This document shows, piece after piece, positions 1 to 9,098 of a stretch of DNA of 64,000 bases (its first letter is position 1; every line of letters starts with the position of its first letter). The stretch covers positions 144,175-208,174 of the forward strand of contig NZ_JARLTC010000020.1 of assembly GCF_029382225.1 (NCBI RefSeq). Reading direction: 5' to 3'. The position numbers and the translations under genes were made by a program. The DNA is from Spongiactinospora sp. TRM90649. Its GTDB lineage: Bacteria; Actinomycetota; Actinomycetes; Streptosporangiales; Streptosporangiaceae. The notes under the pieces were generated by a model, which was given only the letters and a program-made list of their open reading frames with translations, made no database searches and was not told the DNA's origin.

Positions 1-193
1 TGGTGGCGAACTTGCTCTTCCAGCCGGACGGCTCAGCGCTCCCGGCTATACCGGCCGGATGCCGGGCGCAGTCCAAGCCAGTCCGATGCCGGGCATCAGC
101 CGTGCTCCGCTGGATTGCCGAGCCGGTCACCGATCCGGATCCCGCGAGGCAGTCTGAGGCGCATCTGCCTAATACTCTCGGGAGGGTGTCCGC
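1..193 (+). promoter_or_regulatory. Upstream region of the anti-sigma-like gene
   Basis: I see no convincing gene here. A TAATAC hexamer at 170-175 could be a -10 element, and a strong Shine-Dalgarno (GGGAGGG, 180-186) sits eight bases before the ATG at 194. No clear -35 hexamer is visible. Anything further upstream lies outside the window. Confidence 0.35.
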
Positions 194-655
194 ATGACCG
201 ATGTTTTTCGCGTCTGGCCATACGCAGGGATTCCACACCAGGTATCTCCGAACGCCCCGCACCGCATTTGGGAACGCAGCTTTTCCGGCGTGGACGAATC
301 CGTCCCCATCGCCCGAATGTGGGCGCGTACGGCACTGGCCGGACGGGTTCCGGTCACCGTCCTCGACGACACCCTGCTCCTGCTCAGTGAGATCGCCACG
401 AACGCCGTCGCCCACTCCGACTCCGGGCCCAGCGGACACATCACCCTGCGCCTCACGCTCACCCCGGAAAGCGTCCGCGTCGAGGTGGCCGACGCGGGGT
501 CGGCCACCAGCGTGCCCGCCGTACGTGTGGCGGAGATCGAGGACGAGAGCGGCCGGGGCATGTGGCTCGTGGACCGGCTCGCCGGCGCCTGGGGATTCGA
601 CCGCACGCTGGGCCGGGGATCGGTATGGTTCCGCATCTCGCTGTCCGGCCGATGA
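194..655 (+). CDS. Anti-sigma regulatory factor-like ATP-binding protein (RsbW-type HATPase)
   Basis: This 153-residue protein is a stand-alone GHKL/HATPase_c domain of the RsbW/SpoIIAB type, a family that binds ATP and often sequesters sigma factors or acts as a small serine kinase. The N box (LLLLSEIATNAVAHS, about residues 62-76), a D-A-G G1-like box (about 99-101) and a glycine-rich lid (SGRGMWLVD, about 118-126) are all visible. Many actinomycete paralogues are orphans without an adjacent sigma or anti-anti-sigma gene, and none is adjacent here. It starts at an ATG behind a strong GGGAGG and ends 51 bases before the preferred drmA start, so it may be co-transcribed with the DISARM genes. 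A direct role in defence is only a guess. Confidence 0.8.
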   Translation: MTDVFRVWPYAGIPHQVSPNAPHRIWERSFSGVDESVPIARMWARTALAGRVPVTVLDDTLLLLSEIATNAVAHSDSGPSGHITLRLTLTPESVRVEVADAGSATSVPAVRVAEIEDESGRGMWLVDRLAGAWGFDRTLGRGSVWFRISLSGR

Positions 656-706
656 GCTACGCGCATGCGCTGCGGAATGTCATCGACACTCCCTAAAGTG
701 AGCGCC

Positions 707-3700
707 ATGAGCGGTGAGTCGGTGCTCGAACGCCCCAGCGAGGCCCGGATCCGGCGCGAGCTGGAACAGATGGTGATCCAAGATCTCCACGGCCCCTTCG
801 GCGAGGAGGCCGAGGAGTTCAGGGAGCGACCCACCGACCGATACATCCTGGGACGGCTCGCTCCCGACGGCGAGATGATCGAACCTGACCTGCTCGACGA
901 CGGCGCGGAGACCGACGACGCCGACGTGGGGGAGGACGAGGCGGAGCCGTCCGCCCTCACCATGGCCAGCATGATGCCCTCCGCCCTGGGCTGCACGGTC
1001 CTCGTGACGGCGGACACCGCCGAGCTGAAGGTGACCGTGCACTGGGCGCGTTACAAGCGGGTCGAGCCCGCGGAGGGCAAACGTGTGTGGAAGCGTCTGC
1101 CCTTCTCCGATGAGGTTCGGCTCCCACTGCGCGAAGGGCGTCTCGAACCACGGCCGATGCCCCTGGACGAGCACGTGGTGGTCCGGGGCCGGGCACGTCG
1201 CCACGGCGGTGACTGGCTGATCTCCGTCTTCGTCGTCAACACCACCCCGAAGCCGGCGAACCTGGAGGGCGGGGCCTGGTTGTTCCAGGTGCGGATGAGC
1301 GTCACCGCCATGGACGGCGAGCCGATCTTCCTGCCTCGTCCCGACACCTTCAGCGGTGGCGACGAGATCGACCGGGGCGAGCAGCGGCGTCTGGCCATGG
1401 CCTACCGGTTTCGCCCGGAGTTCGCGACCGGTCACGGCGTGGCGGTGACGTCCGTGTCGGTCCCCGGCGATCCGACCAGGGCCGTCCGGGTCGAGACGCG
1501 GGCGGTGCCGTCCCACGAGATCCCCGCCACCGACGTCCCCGATCCCGAGAGCGATCCCGACCTGCCGGAACTGGCCGACCTGGTGCTCGACATGAAGGTG
1601 CTCGCCGAGCTCCCGGCCGATGCGCTCCGCGCGGGGCTGGTGCCCCTGGTCACCGGCTACCGGGCATGGATCGACCGGCAGGAACGGCGCCTGTCCGACC
1701 CGGCCGAGCTGCTGGAGCCCTATGACGGCACGCCGCAGGAGGTCCTGGCCGCGGCCCGCCGCGCGGCCGACCGGATCGAGGCCGGAATCGGCCTGCTCGG
1801 CGACGACACCGACGCGCTGCGCGCCTTCCGGTTCGCCAACGAGGCGATGTGCCTCCAGCGGGTGCACACCATGGCGGCGGCCTTACGCCGCAAGTCACCC
1901 GACGTGGCGCTCGACGAGGCGCTGCGGCGGGTCGATCTGCCGCGCAACCATCGCTGGCGTCCGTTCCAGTTGGCTTTCGTGCTGCTCAATCTGCCCGCTC
2001 TCGCCGATCCCGGACACCCGGAGCGCGGCGCGGGCGAGAGCGGCGGCGACGCCGTCGCCGACCTCCTGTGGTTCCCGACCGGTGGTGGCAAGACCGAGGC
2101 GTACCTCGGCCTGACCGCGTTCACCCTGGCCATCCGCAGGCTCAGCCCCGCGCACGGCGGTTACGACCCCTGCTCGGGCGTCGCGGTGCTGATGCGTTAC
2201 ACCCTGCGACTGCTCACCATCCAGCAGTTCCAGCGGGCCACCGCCCTGATCTGCGCCTGCGAGCATCTGCGTCGCCGCGACGAGTCACGGTGGGGCTCGA
2301 CGCCGTTCAGGATCGGGCTGTGGGTCGGCGCGAGGGTGACCCCGAACCGCACCAAGGACGCCGACGAGTGGCTCAAGCAGCACCGGCAGGCGGACCGGCG
2401 CGGCCCCGTCCGCGCCACCGGCTCCCCGCACCAGCTCACCGGCTGCCCGTGGTGCGGCGAGAGCCTGGACGCCGGGGTGAGCATCGCGGTCGATCAGATC
2501 CGCCGCCGCACGCAGGTCTTCTGCGGCAACCTCTACTGCGAATTCGGCAGGCTCACCGACCCCGAGGGCCTGCCGATCGTGCTCGTAGACGAGGAGATCT
2601 ACCGCCTGCTGCCCAGCCTGGTCATCGCGACCGTGGACAAGTTCGCCCAGCTTCCCTGGCGCGGTGAGACGCAGGCGCTGTTCGGCCGGGTCAGGCAGTG
2701 TTGCGAGCGGCACGGATACGTGACCGAGGACACCATGGCCAACGACTGGGAGCTGTCGTCGGCGTCGGCCCGCCATCCCGCCAAGGGGGCCATGCCGTCC
2801 GCCCGGATCACCGACGTGGCGACGATCCGCCCACCCGATCTGATCATTCAGGACGAGCTGCACCTGATCTCCGGCCCGCTCGGCTCCCTCGTGGGCCTGT
2901 ACGAGGCAGCCGTGGACCGCCTGGCCACCTGGGAGTTGTCCGACGGCAGGCGGGTCCGGCCCAAGGTCATCGCCTCGACCGCGACCGTCCGCCGGGCGGG
3001 GCAGCAGATCGGCGCCCTCTTCGATCGCCAGACCGAGACCTTCCCGCCGCCGGGCCTCGACATCGCCGACACGTTCTTCTCCCGGCAGCGCCCCACCGAC
3101 CCCGCCGAGCCCGGACACCGTCCCGGCCGCCGCTACATAGGCATCTGCGCGCACGGCACTAGAAACAGGTCCGTGCTGATCCGGGTCTACGTCGCGGTGC
3201 TCGGCGCGGCCCAGACCCTGCACGAGAAGTACGGTCGCAGTGCCGTCACCGACCCGTACATGACCCTCGTCGGCTACTTCAACAGCCTGCGCGACCTGGG
3301 CGCGATGCGCCGAATGGTGGAGGACGACGTCTCTACCCGCCTGTCCAAGGCCGACGACCGCGGTCTGTCCCGCCGCTGGGATCCCGTCGTGAAGGAGCTG
3401 ACCTCCCGGCTCTCGTCATCCGACATCCCTCTCGTGCTCGACCATCTGGAACAGGCGTTCACCGACGACGACCGCAGGCGCCGCCCGATCGACATCCTGC
3501 TCGCCACCAACATGATCGCGGTGGGTGTCGACGTGTCCCGGCTCGGCGTGATGGTCGTGTCCAACCAGCCCAAGTCCACCGCCGAGTACATCCAGGCCAC
3601 CAGCCGGGTCGGCCGTGCCGCCCCCGGCCTGGTCTTCACGGTCTTCAACTGGGCCCGCCCACGTGACCTGTCGCACTACGAGACCTTCGAGCACTTCCAC

Positions 3701-4210
3701 GCGACCGTGTACCGCCATGTCGAGGCACTGTCGGTGACGCCGTTCGCCGAACGGGCGGTCGATCGGGGGCTCGCCGGGGTCCTGGTCGCCCTGGTGCGCA
3801 ACCTGGAGCCCACCTACAACGGCAACCTGCGCGCCGGGCACTTCGACCGGGCCGGTGAGCTGGCCGACCACGTGGTGCGCCACCTCAAGCGCCGGGCCCA
3901 GATGGTCACGGCCGACAACCGGGTGGGCGTCGAGGTCGAGCGCCACCTGGACGCACGCCTCGACCAGTGGCACAACGAGCGGCGGGTACCCGGCCGGCGG
4001 CTCGCCTACAGCAACCGCGGCCCGGGGGCGTCCGGAGACGTCAACGGGCTGCTGCGCCGTCCCGAGGATGACGGCAGCTGGAAACCGATGACCTGCCCGA
4101 CCTCGTTGCGCGACGTCGAGCCGGGGGTACGCCTGTTGCTACTGCCCGAGGGCGACCACCTCGACATCACCCAGGAGCCTCCCTTCACCTCCGCAGGAGC
4201 GTCGTCATGA
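707..4210 (+). CDS. drmA: DISARM helicase DrmA
   Basis: This large SF2-type helicase (1167 residues from this start) matches the DrmA core of DISARM anti-phage systems. From the 707 start, Walker A (FPTGGGKTEAYL) has its lysine near residue 462, a DELH Walker B box is near 716, and motif VI (QATSRVGRA) is near 963. A CPWC...CxxxxC zinc-ribbon-like insert lies near 580-620. The N-terminal 300 residues are acidic and then beta-rich, without helicase motifs. In-frame starts also exist at 665 and 677; I prefer 707 because of the sequence that follows (SGESVLERP) and a GTGAG just before it. The stop overlaps the drmB start as ATGA, which indicates translational coupling. The DrmA assignment rests on domain pattern, length and the drmB-drmC neighbours. 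Confidence 0.9.
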   Translation: MSGESVLERPSEARIRRELEQMVIQDLHGPFGEEAEEFRERPTDRYILGRLAPDGEMIEPDLLDDGAETDDADVGEDEAEPSALTMASMMPSALGCTVLVTADTAELKVTVHWARYKRVEPAEGKRVWKRLPFSDEVRLPLREGRLEPRPMPLDEHVVVRGRARRHGGDWLISVFVVNTTPKPANLEGGAWLFQVRMSVTAMDGEPIFLPRPDTFSGGDEIDRGEQRRLAMAYRFRPEFATGHGVAVTSVSVPGDPTRAVRVETRAVPSHEIPATDVPDPESDPDLPELADLVLDMKVLAELPADALRAGLVPLVTGYRAWIDRQERRLSDPAELLEPYDGTPQEVLAAARRAADRIEAGIGLLGDDTDALRAFRFANEAMCLQRVHTMAAALRRKSPDVALDEALRRVDLPRNHRWRPFQLAFVLLNLPALADPGHPERGAGESGGDAVADLLWFPTGGGKTEAYLGLTAFTLAIRRLSPAHGGYDPCSGVAVLMRYTLRLLTIQQFQRATALICACEHLRRRDESRWGSTPFRIGLWVGARVTPNRTKDADEWLKQHRQADRRGPVRATGSPHQLTGCPWCGESLDAGVSIAVDQIRRRTQVFCGNLYCEFGRLTDPEGLPIVLVDEEIYRLLPSLVIATVDKFAQLPWRGETQALFGRVRQCCERHGYVTEDTMANDWELSSASARHPAKGAMPSARITDVATIRPPDLIIQDELHLISGPLGSLVGLYEAAVDRLATWELSDGRRVRPKVIASTATVRRAGQQIGALFDRQTETFPPPGLDIADTFFSRQRPTDPAEPGHRPGRRYIGICAHGTRNRSVLIRVYVAVLGAAQTLHEKYGRSAVTDPYMTLVGYFNSLRDLGAMRRMVEDDVSTRLSKADDRGLSRRWDPVVKELTSRLSSSDIPLVLDHLEQAFTDDDRRRRPIDILLATNMIAVGVDVSRLGVMVVSNQPKSTAEYIQATSRVGRAAPGLVFTVFNWARPRDLSHYETFEHFHATVYRHVEALSVTPFAERAVDRGLAGVLVALVRNLEPTYNGNLRAGHFDRAGELADHVVRHLKRRAQMVTADNRVGVEVERHLDARLDQWHNERRVPGRRLAYSNRGPGASGDVNGLLRRPEDDGSWKPMTCPTSLRDVEPGVRLLLLPEGDHLDITQEPPFTSAGASS

Positions 4211-6045
4211 GCGGATCGAGCATGCGGGTGGGCGAACTGCGGCCCAACCAGCTCCTGCACACCTACGGCGTGGGTGCGGTGGCCGACATGCCCAACCTGT
4301 CGGTCATGGTGTGCGGGCTGGACGACTGGAGCCCGAACGCCGGTCAGGCCATCCCCGAGGAACGCCTGCTGGCGGCCGTCCGGGCGAAACTGGGGCCAAC
4401 GGTGCAACGGTTGCTGCCCCCGCCTTACGTACCGGAGACGGCCGACCCCTTCGGAGAGTGGACGCGCGTCGGTGTGCCCGTGACGCTGTTCCCGCGCTGG
4501 CTGCGTTGTACCAACTCCAAGTGCGGTCTGCTCGCCCCGGTGGAGACCGGCCTGTTCGAACTGCTGCCGCACGCGTTCTCCCCGGATCGGATCCGCTACG
4601 TGCACGGCTGCCGGGGGCGGGGCGGAAGCCGTCCCACCGCCGTGCCCGCACGGTTCGTCCTGGCCTGCCGTCGCGGGCACCTCGACGACTTCCCCTGGCT
4701 GTACTTCGTCCACCTGGGGGGTGTCCCCGAGTTCGGCGGGCACACGCTCACCCTTGAGGAGCAGAGCACCACAGGTGACGCCGCGAGCCTGTGGGTCATA
4801 TGCTCGTGCGGCGCCCGGCGGTCCATGGCGCAGGCGATCGGCGAGACGATGGTCGGCAACCTGCCGCTGTGCCGGGGCCGGCACCCGCACTTGCGCGCCG
4901 AGCAGTTCCGGGGATGCGGCGAGGAGACGCGCACGATGGGCCTCGGCGCCACCAACGGCTGGTTCGGCATGCAGCTCAAGGCGTTCACCCTGCCGCGGGC
5001 CGACATCGAGATCGACCAGCGGGTCGCGGAGCTGTGGAACATGCTGGAACTGGTCTCGATGCTGCCGGAGGAGCAGGGCAGGCGGCTGCTGACCGACCTC
5101 CGTTGCTGGGGAGAGCTGGAACACTTCGGCGTGGACGAGGTCTGGAAGGCGATCCGCCGCCACACCGAAGACGGCACGGACACCGCCCAGCACGACGAAC
5201 TCGACCTGATGACCCCCGAATGGAACGCGTTCACCCGCCCCGGCGCCGTCCGGCTGGACGACTTCACGACCGAGAAGGAGCGCCCGCCTGGCGAAACACG
5301 GCCATGGTTGCAGGAGGTGATCCTGGTCACCCGCCTGCGCCAGGTGTCGGCGCTGTACGGGTTCACCAGGATCGACGCGCCGGAATGGGGCGACGACACG
5401 GCGAGCCCCGACTTCGCGCCGCTCTCCGTCGCACCTCCCACCTGGGTGCCGTGCGCGGAGCTGCGCGGCGAGGGCATCTTCCTGCGCTTCCGGGAAGACG
5501 AACTGGCCCGGTGGGAGAGCCGCCCCGATGTGCGCGAGCGAGGTGCGCTCCTACGTGCCGGCCACGACCGGTGGCGGGCGCAGCGACGGCTCGAACCCGG
5601 ACACTGGCCGGGGCTGCGCTACATCCTTCTGCACTCCTTCGCCCATGCCCTCATCCGCGAGTTCGCCCTGGAGAGCGGGTACAGCGCGGCGGGAATCGGT
5701 GAGCGGATCTACTCCGGCACCGGGGCCGACCCGATGGCGGGGGTGCTTCTCTACACCGCCGCCCCGGACAGTGAGGGCACCCTCGGCGGGCTGGTGACCC
5801 TGGGCCGCAGAGACCGTCTCGGCACGCTCATCGGCCAGGCGCTGGACGCGGCTCGGCTGTGCAGCTCCGATCCGCTCTGCTCCGAGCACGACCCGCGAGA
5901 ACACGGACACCTCTACGGCTCGGCCTGCCACGCCTGCCTGTTCGCGTCGGAGACCTCGTGCGAGCGGGGCAACCACTATCTCGACCGGGCGCTGCTCGTG
6001 GACACCGTGCGAGACCTCGGCATCGCCTACTTAGCCGCCTCGTAG
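4207..6045 (+). CDS. drmB: DISARM protein DrmB (DUF1998)
   Basis: This 612-residue protein is the DUF1998 partner of DrmA. In DISARM, DrmA and DrmB form a complex that binds DNA ends and, in described systems, is held inactive until it meets invading DNA. Several cysteine pairs look metal-binding: CTNSKC near residue 100, CSCG near 199, and a C-terminal cluster (CSSDPLC near 551; CHAC...C near 573-585) just before the closing LDRALLVDTV segment. The block HSFAHALIREFALESGYS (near residues 476-493) is characteristic of the DUF1998 region. It overlaps drmA by four bases and lies nine bases before drmC. Length and gene order match the known core. Confidence 0.9.
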   Translation: MSGSSMRVGELRPNQLLHTYGVGAVADMPNLSVMVCGLDDWSPNAGQAIPEERLLAAVRAKLGPTVQRLLPPPYVPETADPFGEWTRVGVPVTLFPRWLRCTNSKCGLLAPVETGLFELLPHAFSPDRIRYVHGCRGRGGSRPTAVPARFVLACRRGHLDDFPWLYFVHLGGVPEFGGHTLTLEEQSTTGDAASLWVICSCGARRSMAQAIGETMVGNLPLCRGRHPHLRAEQFRGCGEETRTMGLGATNGWFGMQLKAFTLPRADIEIDQRVAELWNMLELVSMLPEEQGRRLLTDLRCWGELEHFGVDEVWKAIRRHTEDGTDTAQHDELDLMTPEWNAFTRPGAVRLDDFTTEKERPPGETRPWLQEVILVTRLRQVSALYGFTRIDAPEWGDDTASPDFAPLSVAPPTWVPCAELRGEGIFLRFREDELARWESRPDVRERGALLRAGHDRWRAQRRLEPGHWPGLRYILLHSFAHALIREFALESGYSAAGIGERIYSGTGADPMAGVLLYTAAPDSEGTLGGLVTLGRRDRLGTLIGQALDAARLCSSDPLCSEHDPREHGHLYGSACHACLFASETSCERGNHYLDRALLVDTVRDLGIAYLAAS

Positions 6046-6054
6046 CCCGGCCCC

Positions 6055-6831
6055 ATGGATCTCCCCGATGTCATCGCCACCCTCGGCAGGGAACTGCCCG
6101 ACACCCATGTCCGCTCCTGGGCGCGGGTCCTCGGCGATTGTCCCGCTCCGCACCCAGCCGTACGGGGGCTGCTCACCGGGGCTCGCCCGGGAGCGTGGCT
6201 GGCGGCGAGAGCGGCCCGGCTGGTCGCCGCGTGGTCGGCGGCCGAACCGCCGCCGCCAGGACCCGCGCTGGCACTGGCGCTGGAGACGGCCTCCCGGATG
6301 CACGCCGAAACCCAGCGCCACCGCGCCGACATCGTGGTCAGCGGGCCGCGCAGCGACGCGATTCCGGTGCGCCTGACCGGTTCGGTCATCGTGCAGGTGA
6401 TCCGTGCCAGCCGGGCGTCGCTGCTGGTGGTGAGCTTCGCCGCGTTCGGCGTCGCCGAGGTCGTGCGTGAGCTGGTGGCCGCCGCCGGGCGAGGAGTACG
6501 GATCGATCTGGTGCTGGAGGGGGCCGTCGAAGACGGTGGCACGTTGCGCGCGAAGACATCGCCGTTTCAGGTGTTGCGTCCATTCGCCACGTTCTGGGCC
6601 TGGCCGGACAGACCGGCGGTGGGCGGCTCGATCCCGGCTCTGCACGCCAAGGTCGTCGTCGCGGACGAGAGCGTCGCGCTGCTCGGCAGCGCCAACCTGA
6701 CCGATCGGGCGCTCGCCCACAACCTGGAGGTCGGCGTGGTGCTCCGCGATCCCGAAGCGGTGGGCAGGCTGGCGCGGCATTTCCGGGCGCTCATGCGACC
6801 CGACACCGGTCCGCTTCGCCCCGCCGGGTGA
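6055..6831 (+). CDS. drmC: DISARM protein DrmC (phospholipase D-like)
   Basis: This 258-residue protein has one HKD motif, HAKVVVAD, with H197, K199 and D204, followed by the LLGSANLTDRAL stretch typical of phospholipase D-superfamily nucleases. The family generally needs two HKD motifs, so a dimer would be expected. In published DISARM loci DrmC is part of the core but was reported dispensable for resistance. The gene begins nine bases after drmB, clearly in the same operon, and its stop is only two bases from the stop of the convergent gene on the other strand. No methyltransferase, drmD or drmE follows. Confidence 0.88.
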   Translation: MDLPDVIATLGRELPDTHVRSWARVLGDCPAPHPAVRGLLTGARPGAWLAARAARLVAAWSAAEPPPPGPALALALETASRMHAETQRHRADIVVSGPRSDAIPVRLTGSVIVQVIRASRASLLVVSFAAFGVAEVVRELVAAAGRGVRIDLVLEGAVEDGGTLRAKTSPFQVLRPFATFWAWPDRPAVGGSIPALHAKVVVADESVALLGSANLTDRALAHNLEVGVVLRDPEAVGRLARHFRALMRPDTGPLRPAG

Positions 6832-6833
6832 GG

Positions 6834-7985
6834 TCAGCCGTGTTCCAGCACCCTGAAGTTCCCCACCTCCTCCAACTGTGTCCTGCTGGCCGTGCGCACC
6901 AGCAGCCCCCTCATGCTCACCCGCAGGCCGAAGTCGTGCGCACGGGTCGCCGCACTGTAGTCGTCACCATGCAGGCTCACCCAGATTCGGCGACGTCGCC
7001 CACGCCGCTCGGACTTCAGGACGGTGGCGACGCCGTCGATCACCGCCCAGCCGAAAGCCTCGGGTGTGGCCCGCTCCAGTTTGAAAATGGTCCCGGTGAC
7101 ATGGGCCCACTCCTCCTCGTGCCGCTGCTGTCCGAGGTCTTCCTCGGCTTGGGTCAGCATCGCGACCTCGGGCTCGGAGAAGCGGATCGGTGATGTCCGC
7201 ACACCGGTGGGCAGCGTGCTCGCCCACGAGAACTGAAGCTTGAACGGGCGGTCGCGGTCCGCCCCGCCAAAGAGCGCCAGTGCGCGGCAGAGCGTGATGG
7301 ATATGCCCTCCCCCACCCGATCGGTGAAGGGGGACAGATCAGAGGTCTCAGAGGCTTCCGCGGCGGCGGCCTTGGCGGTTCTTATCGTGTCGTAGAGACG
7401 GAGCAGGACCCTGCGGGCGAAGGGCAGGCCAAGGGAGAACAGCGCCCCTTCGGGCGGTCGCAGGGCGAGCGGCACCTCGGCACTGATCACGTAGCTGCCA
7501 TCCCGAGGCGGACGCAGCCGTACCTGACGGGGGAACTCCTCGACGACACGGGACTTGCGGTTCGGCAGCACCAGCCTGGGCTCGCCGTCCACGGCGTACG
7601 CTCCCGAGAGGTACAACCAGCGGAGACCCTCGTAGGCATCGACGGCGTCGGCCACGGACGTCGTACCCGGAGGGCCCTCCGGGTAGGTGGTGAAGTGCTG
7701 GGAGTCCACGCCGGTCGCCGTCACGTCGCGGAGGATCTCGGACTGTGGTCGTTGTTCGATCTCGCTGAGCGTCTGGAAGAGGCTCAGCATGCGCGGCACG
7801 TAGTCACGGATCGCGGTGTCGCCCGGAAGGAGGACCTCGAACTCCTTGTCGTCCTCATCGAAGACCCAGAGCTGCGAGCGGCCGATGACATCGACGTCCT
7901 GCCAGCCGCCGTTCGTGAGGTACGTGGAGATGTCGATAGGACGCAGCCCGCTCAGGGCCTCCAGGTACTCCTGCCCCAGGGTCAT
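6834..7985 (-). CDS. Unrecognised 383-residue protein paired with a DUF4365 nuclease
   Basis: I do not recognise a named family. The protein is soluble, with no signal peptide or membrane segment. It opens with a block rich in GWQ and W (about residues 26-42), has a central arginine-rich beta region (VRLRPPRDGSYVISAEVPLAL) and ends in a lysine/arginine-rich part (SERRGRRRR) followed by an IWVSLHGDD beta strand. Its ATG overlaps the stop of the upstream DUF4365 gene as ATGA, so the two products are probably made together and may form a complex. It ends two bases from drmC on the opposite strand. The pairing with a nuclease-like protein next to DISARM suggests a defence role, but this is inference. 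Confidence 0.7.
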   Translation of the reverse strand: MTLGQEYLEALSGLRPIDISTYLTNGGWQDVDVIGRSQLWVFDEDDKEFEVLLPGDTAIRDYVPRMLSLFQTLSEIEQRPQSEILRDVTATGVDSQHFTTYPEGPPGTTSVADAVDAYEGLRWLYLSGAYAVDGEPRLVLPNRKSRVVEEFPRQVRLRPPRDGSYVISAEVPLALRPPEGALFSLGLPFARRVLLRLYDTIRTAKAAAAEASETSDLSPFTDRVGEGISITLCRALALFGGADRDRPFKLQFSWASTLPTGVRTSPIRFSEPEVAMLTQAEEDLGQQRHEEEWAHVTGTIFKLERATPEAFGWAVIDGVATVLKSERRGRRRRIWVSLHGDDYSAATRAHDFGLRVSMRGLLVRTASRTQLEEVGNFRVLEHG

Positions 7986-8596
7986 GCGGCCTCCCGCATC
8001 ATGAGCGTGAGCAGGGCGGCGGGGGTCACCACATTGGCGACCGGCAACCGCACGGTCATACTTCCTTGGCCGTTCCCCGGAAGCGGGTCGTGATCCTTGA
8101 GCGAGACCCAGTAACCGCGGTGCCGGACCCTGATCTCGTTCTCTTCCATCACCCAGTGGATGTAGTCATCGCGAACGGTCGGTACGTGGACGACGATGAG
8201 GTAGCGCGGGGTATCGAAGCCCTTCCCGGCGAGCTCGTTGAAATGCCGGGCCGGGAGGGTGAAGGACAGCTCAGCGCCGTTCCTGACGAAGTCCGGTGTG
8301 CACACCGTCTTGACCTGCACATCGATTTGCGGGCGATAAGGGGTGCTGCGTGCTTTCGGGTAATTGACGAACAAGTCGATGCCGTCCACATCGGGAAAGG
8401 GCTTGGCCACCGTCAGGCCCGCGCTCGCGGCGATCAGGCTCACGTACGACTCGCCATACCATCCCTGCATGATGTTGCGATCGACGTGCAGAACCGGCTC
8501 CCTTGCCGAACGGACCAGCGTCACGACATCACCGGTCACGGTACTCCGCCGATCACTCGTTGAAAAGATCGAGACGATGGCGAACGGGGTCACCAC
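7982..8596 (-). CDS. DUF4365-family protein, predicted PD-(D/E)XK nuclease
   Basis: The 204-residue product shows the pattern of DUF4365, a restriction-endonuclease-like fold: a conserved glutamate in GESYVSLIAASAGL (E49), an aspartate in DGIDLF (D74) and a Q-x-K in DVQVKT (Q94, K96), together the E-D-QxK metal site. A substrate cannot be predicted. The GTG at 8596 is the longest start. A GTG at 8539, behind GGCGGAG, is an alternative that removes 19 unconserved residues and keeps the whole catalytic core. It is translationally coupled to the 383-residue gene downstream. The adjacent DISARM core makes a nuclease function in phage defence plausible but unproven. Confidence 0.75.
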   Translation of the reverse strand: MVTPFAIVSIFSTSDRRSTVTGDVVTLVRSAREPVLHVDRNIMQGWYGESYVSLIAASAGLTVAKPFPDVDGIDLFVNYPKARSTPYRPQIDVQVKTVCTPDFVRNGAELSFTLPARHFNELAGKGFDTPRYLIVVHVPTVRDDYIHWVMEENEIRVRHRGYWVSLKDHDPLPGNGQGSMTVRLPVANVVTPAALLTLMMREAA

Positions 8597-8629
8597 GCCG
8601 ATGGCACTCGCGCCTTGGCGTCGGTGGCG

Positions 8630-9052
8630 TCAGCGGTCGAACCAGGCTGCCGCGTCACGGCGGGCGAGTAGGACGATCACGGGGATCGACAGGGCCAGGT
8701 ACAGCAGGGTGCCGATGTTCGGGCCGGTGAGCAGTTGGATCGCCCGGTCGAGCACGAGCAGTGCCTCGACCACGATGATCGCGATGCGGACCCACTTGCG
8801 GCGGGTCTTGCAGGCCAGGATCAGCGCCACCAGCACGCCCGTGGAGATGATGCCCACGGCGAGCAGCAGGGTGGCCGTCGCCATGGCGCCGCCGCCGATG
8901 TTGGCCAGTGCGAGGAGGATGATGAGGATCCCCAGCACACCCAGCACCACCTGGCCCCACATGAGCCGCCGTGCGATGACGACCGGCTGCGGCGCACTGT
9001 CAAGGCGATGTGACTCGTACATCGAGAGCGTCTCCCATGCGTCGGGTGTCAC
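8630..9052 (-). CDS. Small four-helix membrane protein
   Basis: A 140-residue protein with four predicted transmembrane helices (roughly residues 32-51, 56-80, 87-105 and 112-130) and a short charged loop (KTRRKW) between the second and third. I cannot assign a function. An internal ATG (MYESHRLDS) at 9022 would give a 130-residue protein and may be the true start. It sits between a methyltransferase gene and the DUF4365 gene on the same strand, 33 bases from the latter, so co-transcription is possible. Confidence 0.65.
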   Translation of the reverse strand: MTPDAWETLSMYESHRLDSAPQPVVIARRLMWGQVVLGVLGILIILLALANIGGGAMATATLLLAVGIISTGVLVALILACKTRRKWVRIAIIVVEALLVLDRAIQLLTGPNIGTLLYLALSIPVIVLLARRDAAAWFDR

Positions 9053-9098
9053 AGGTCTGCGAAGCGAACATCACCATCATGGTCGAAACCACCGGCGG

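Noticed and set aside
3..197. A 64-codon frame at the left edge
   Set aside because: Composition is not protein-like and it overlaps the promoter and ribosome site of the gene at 194.
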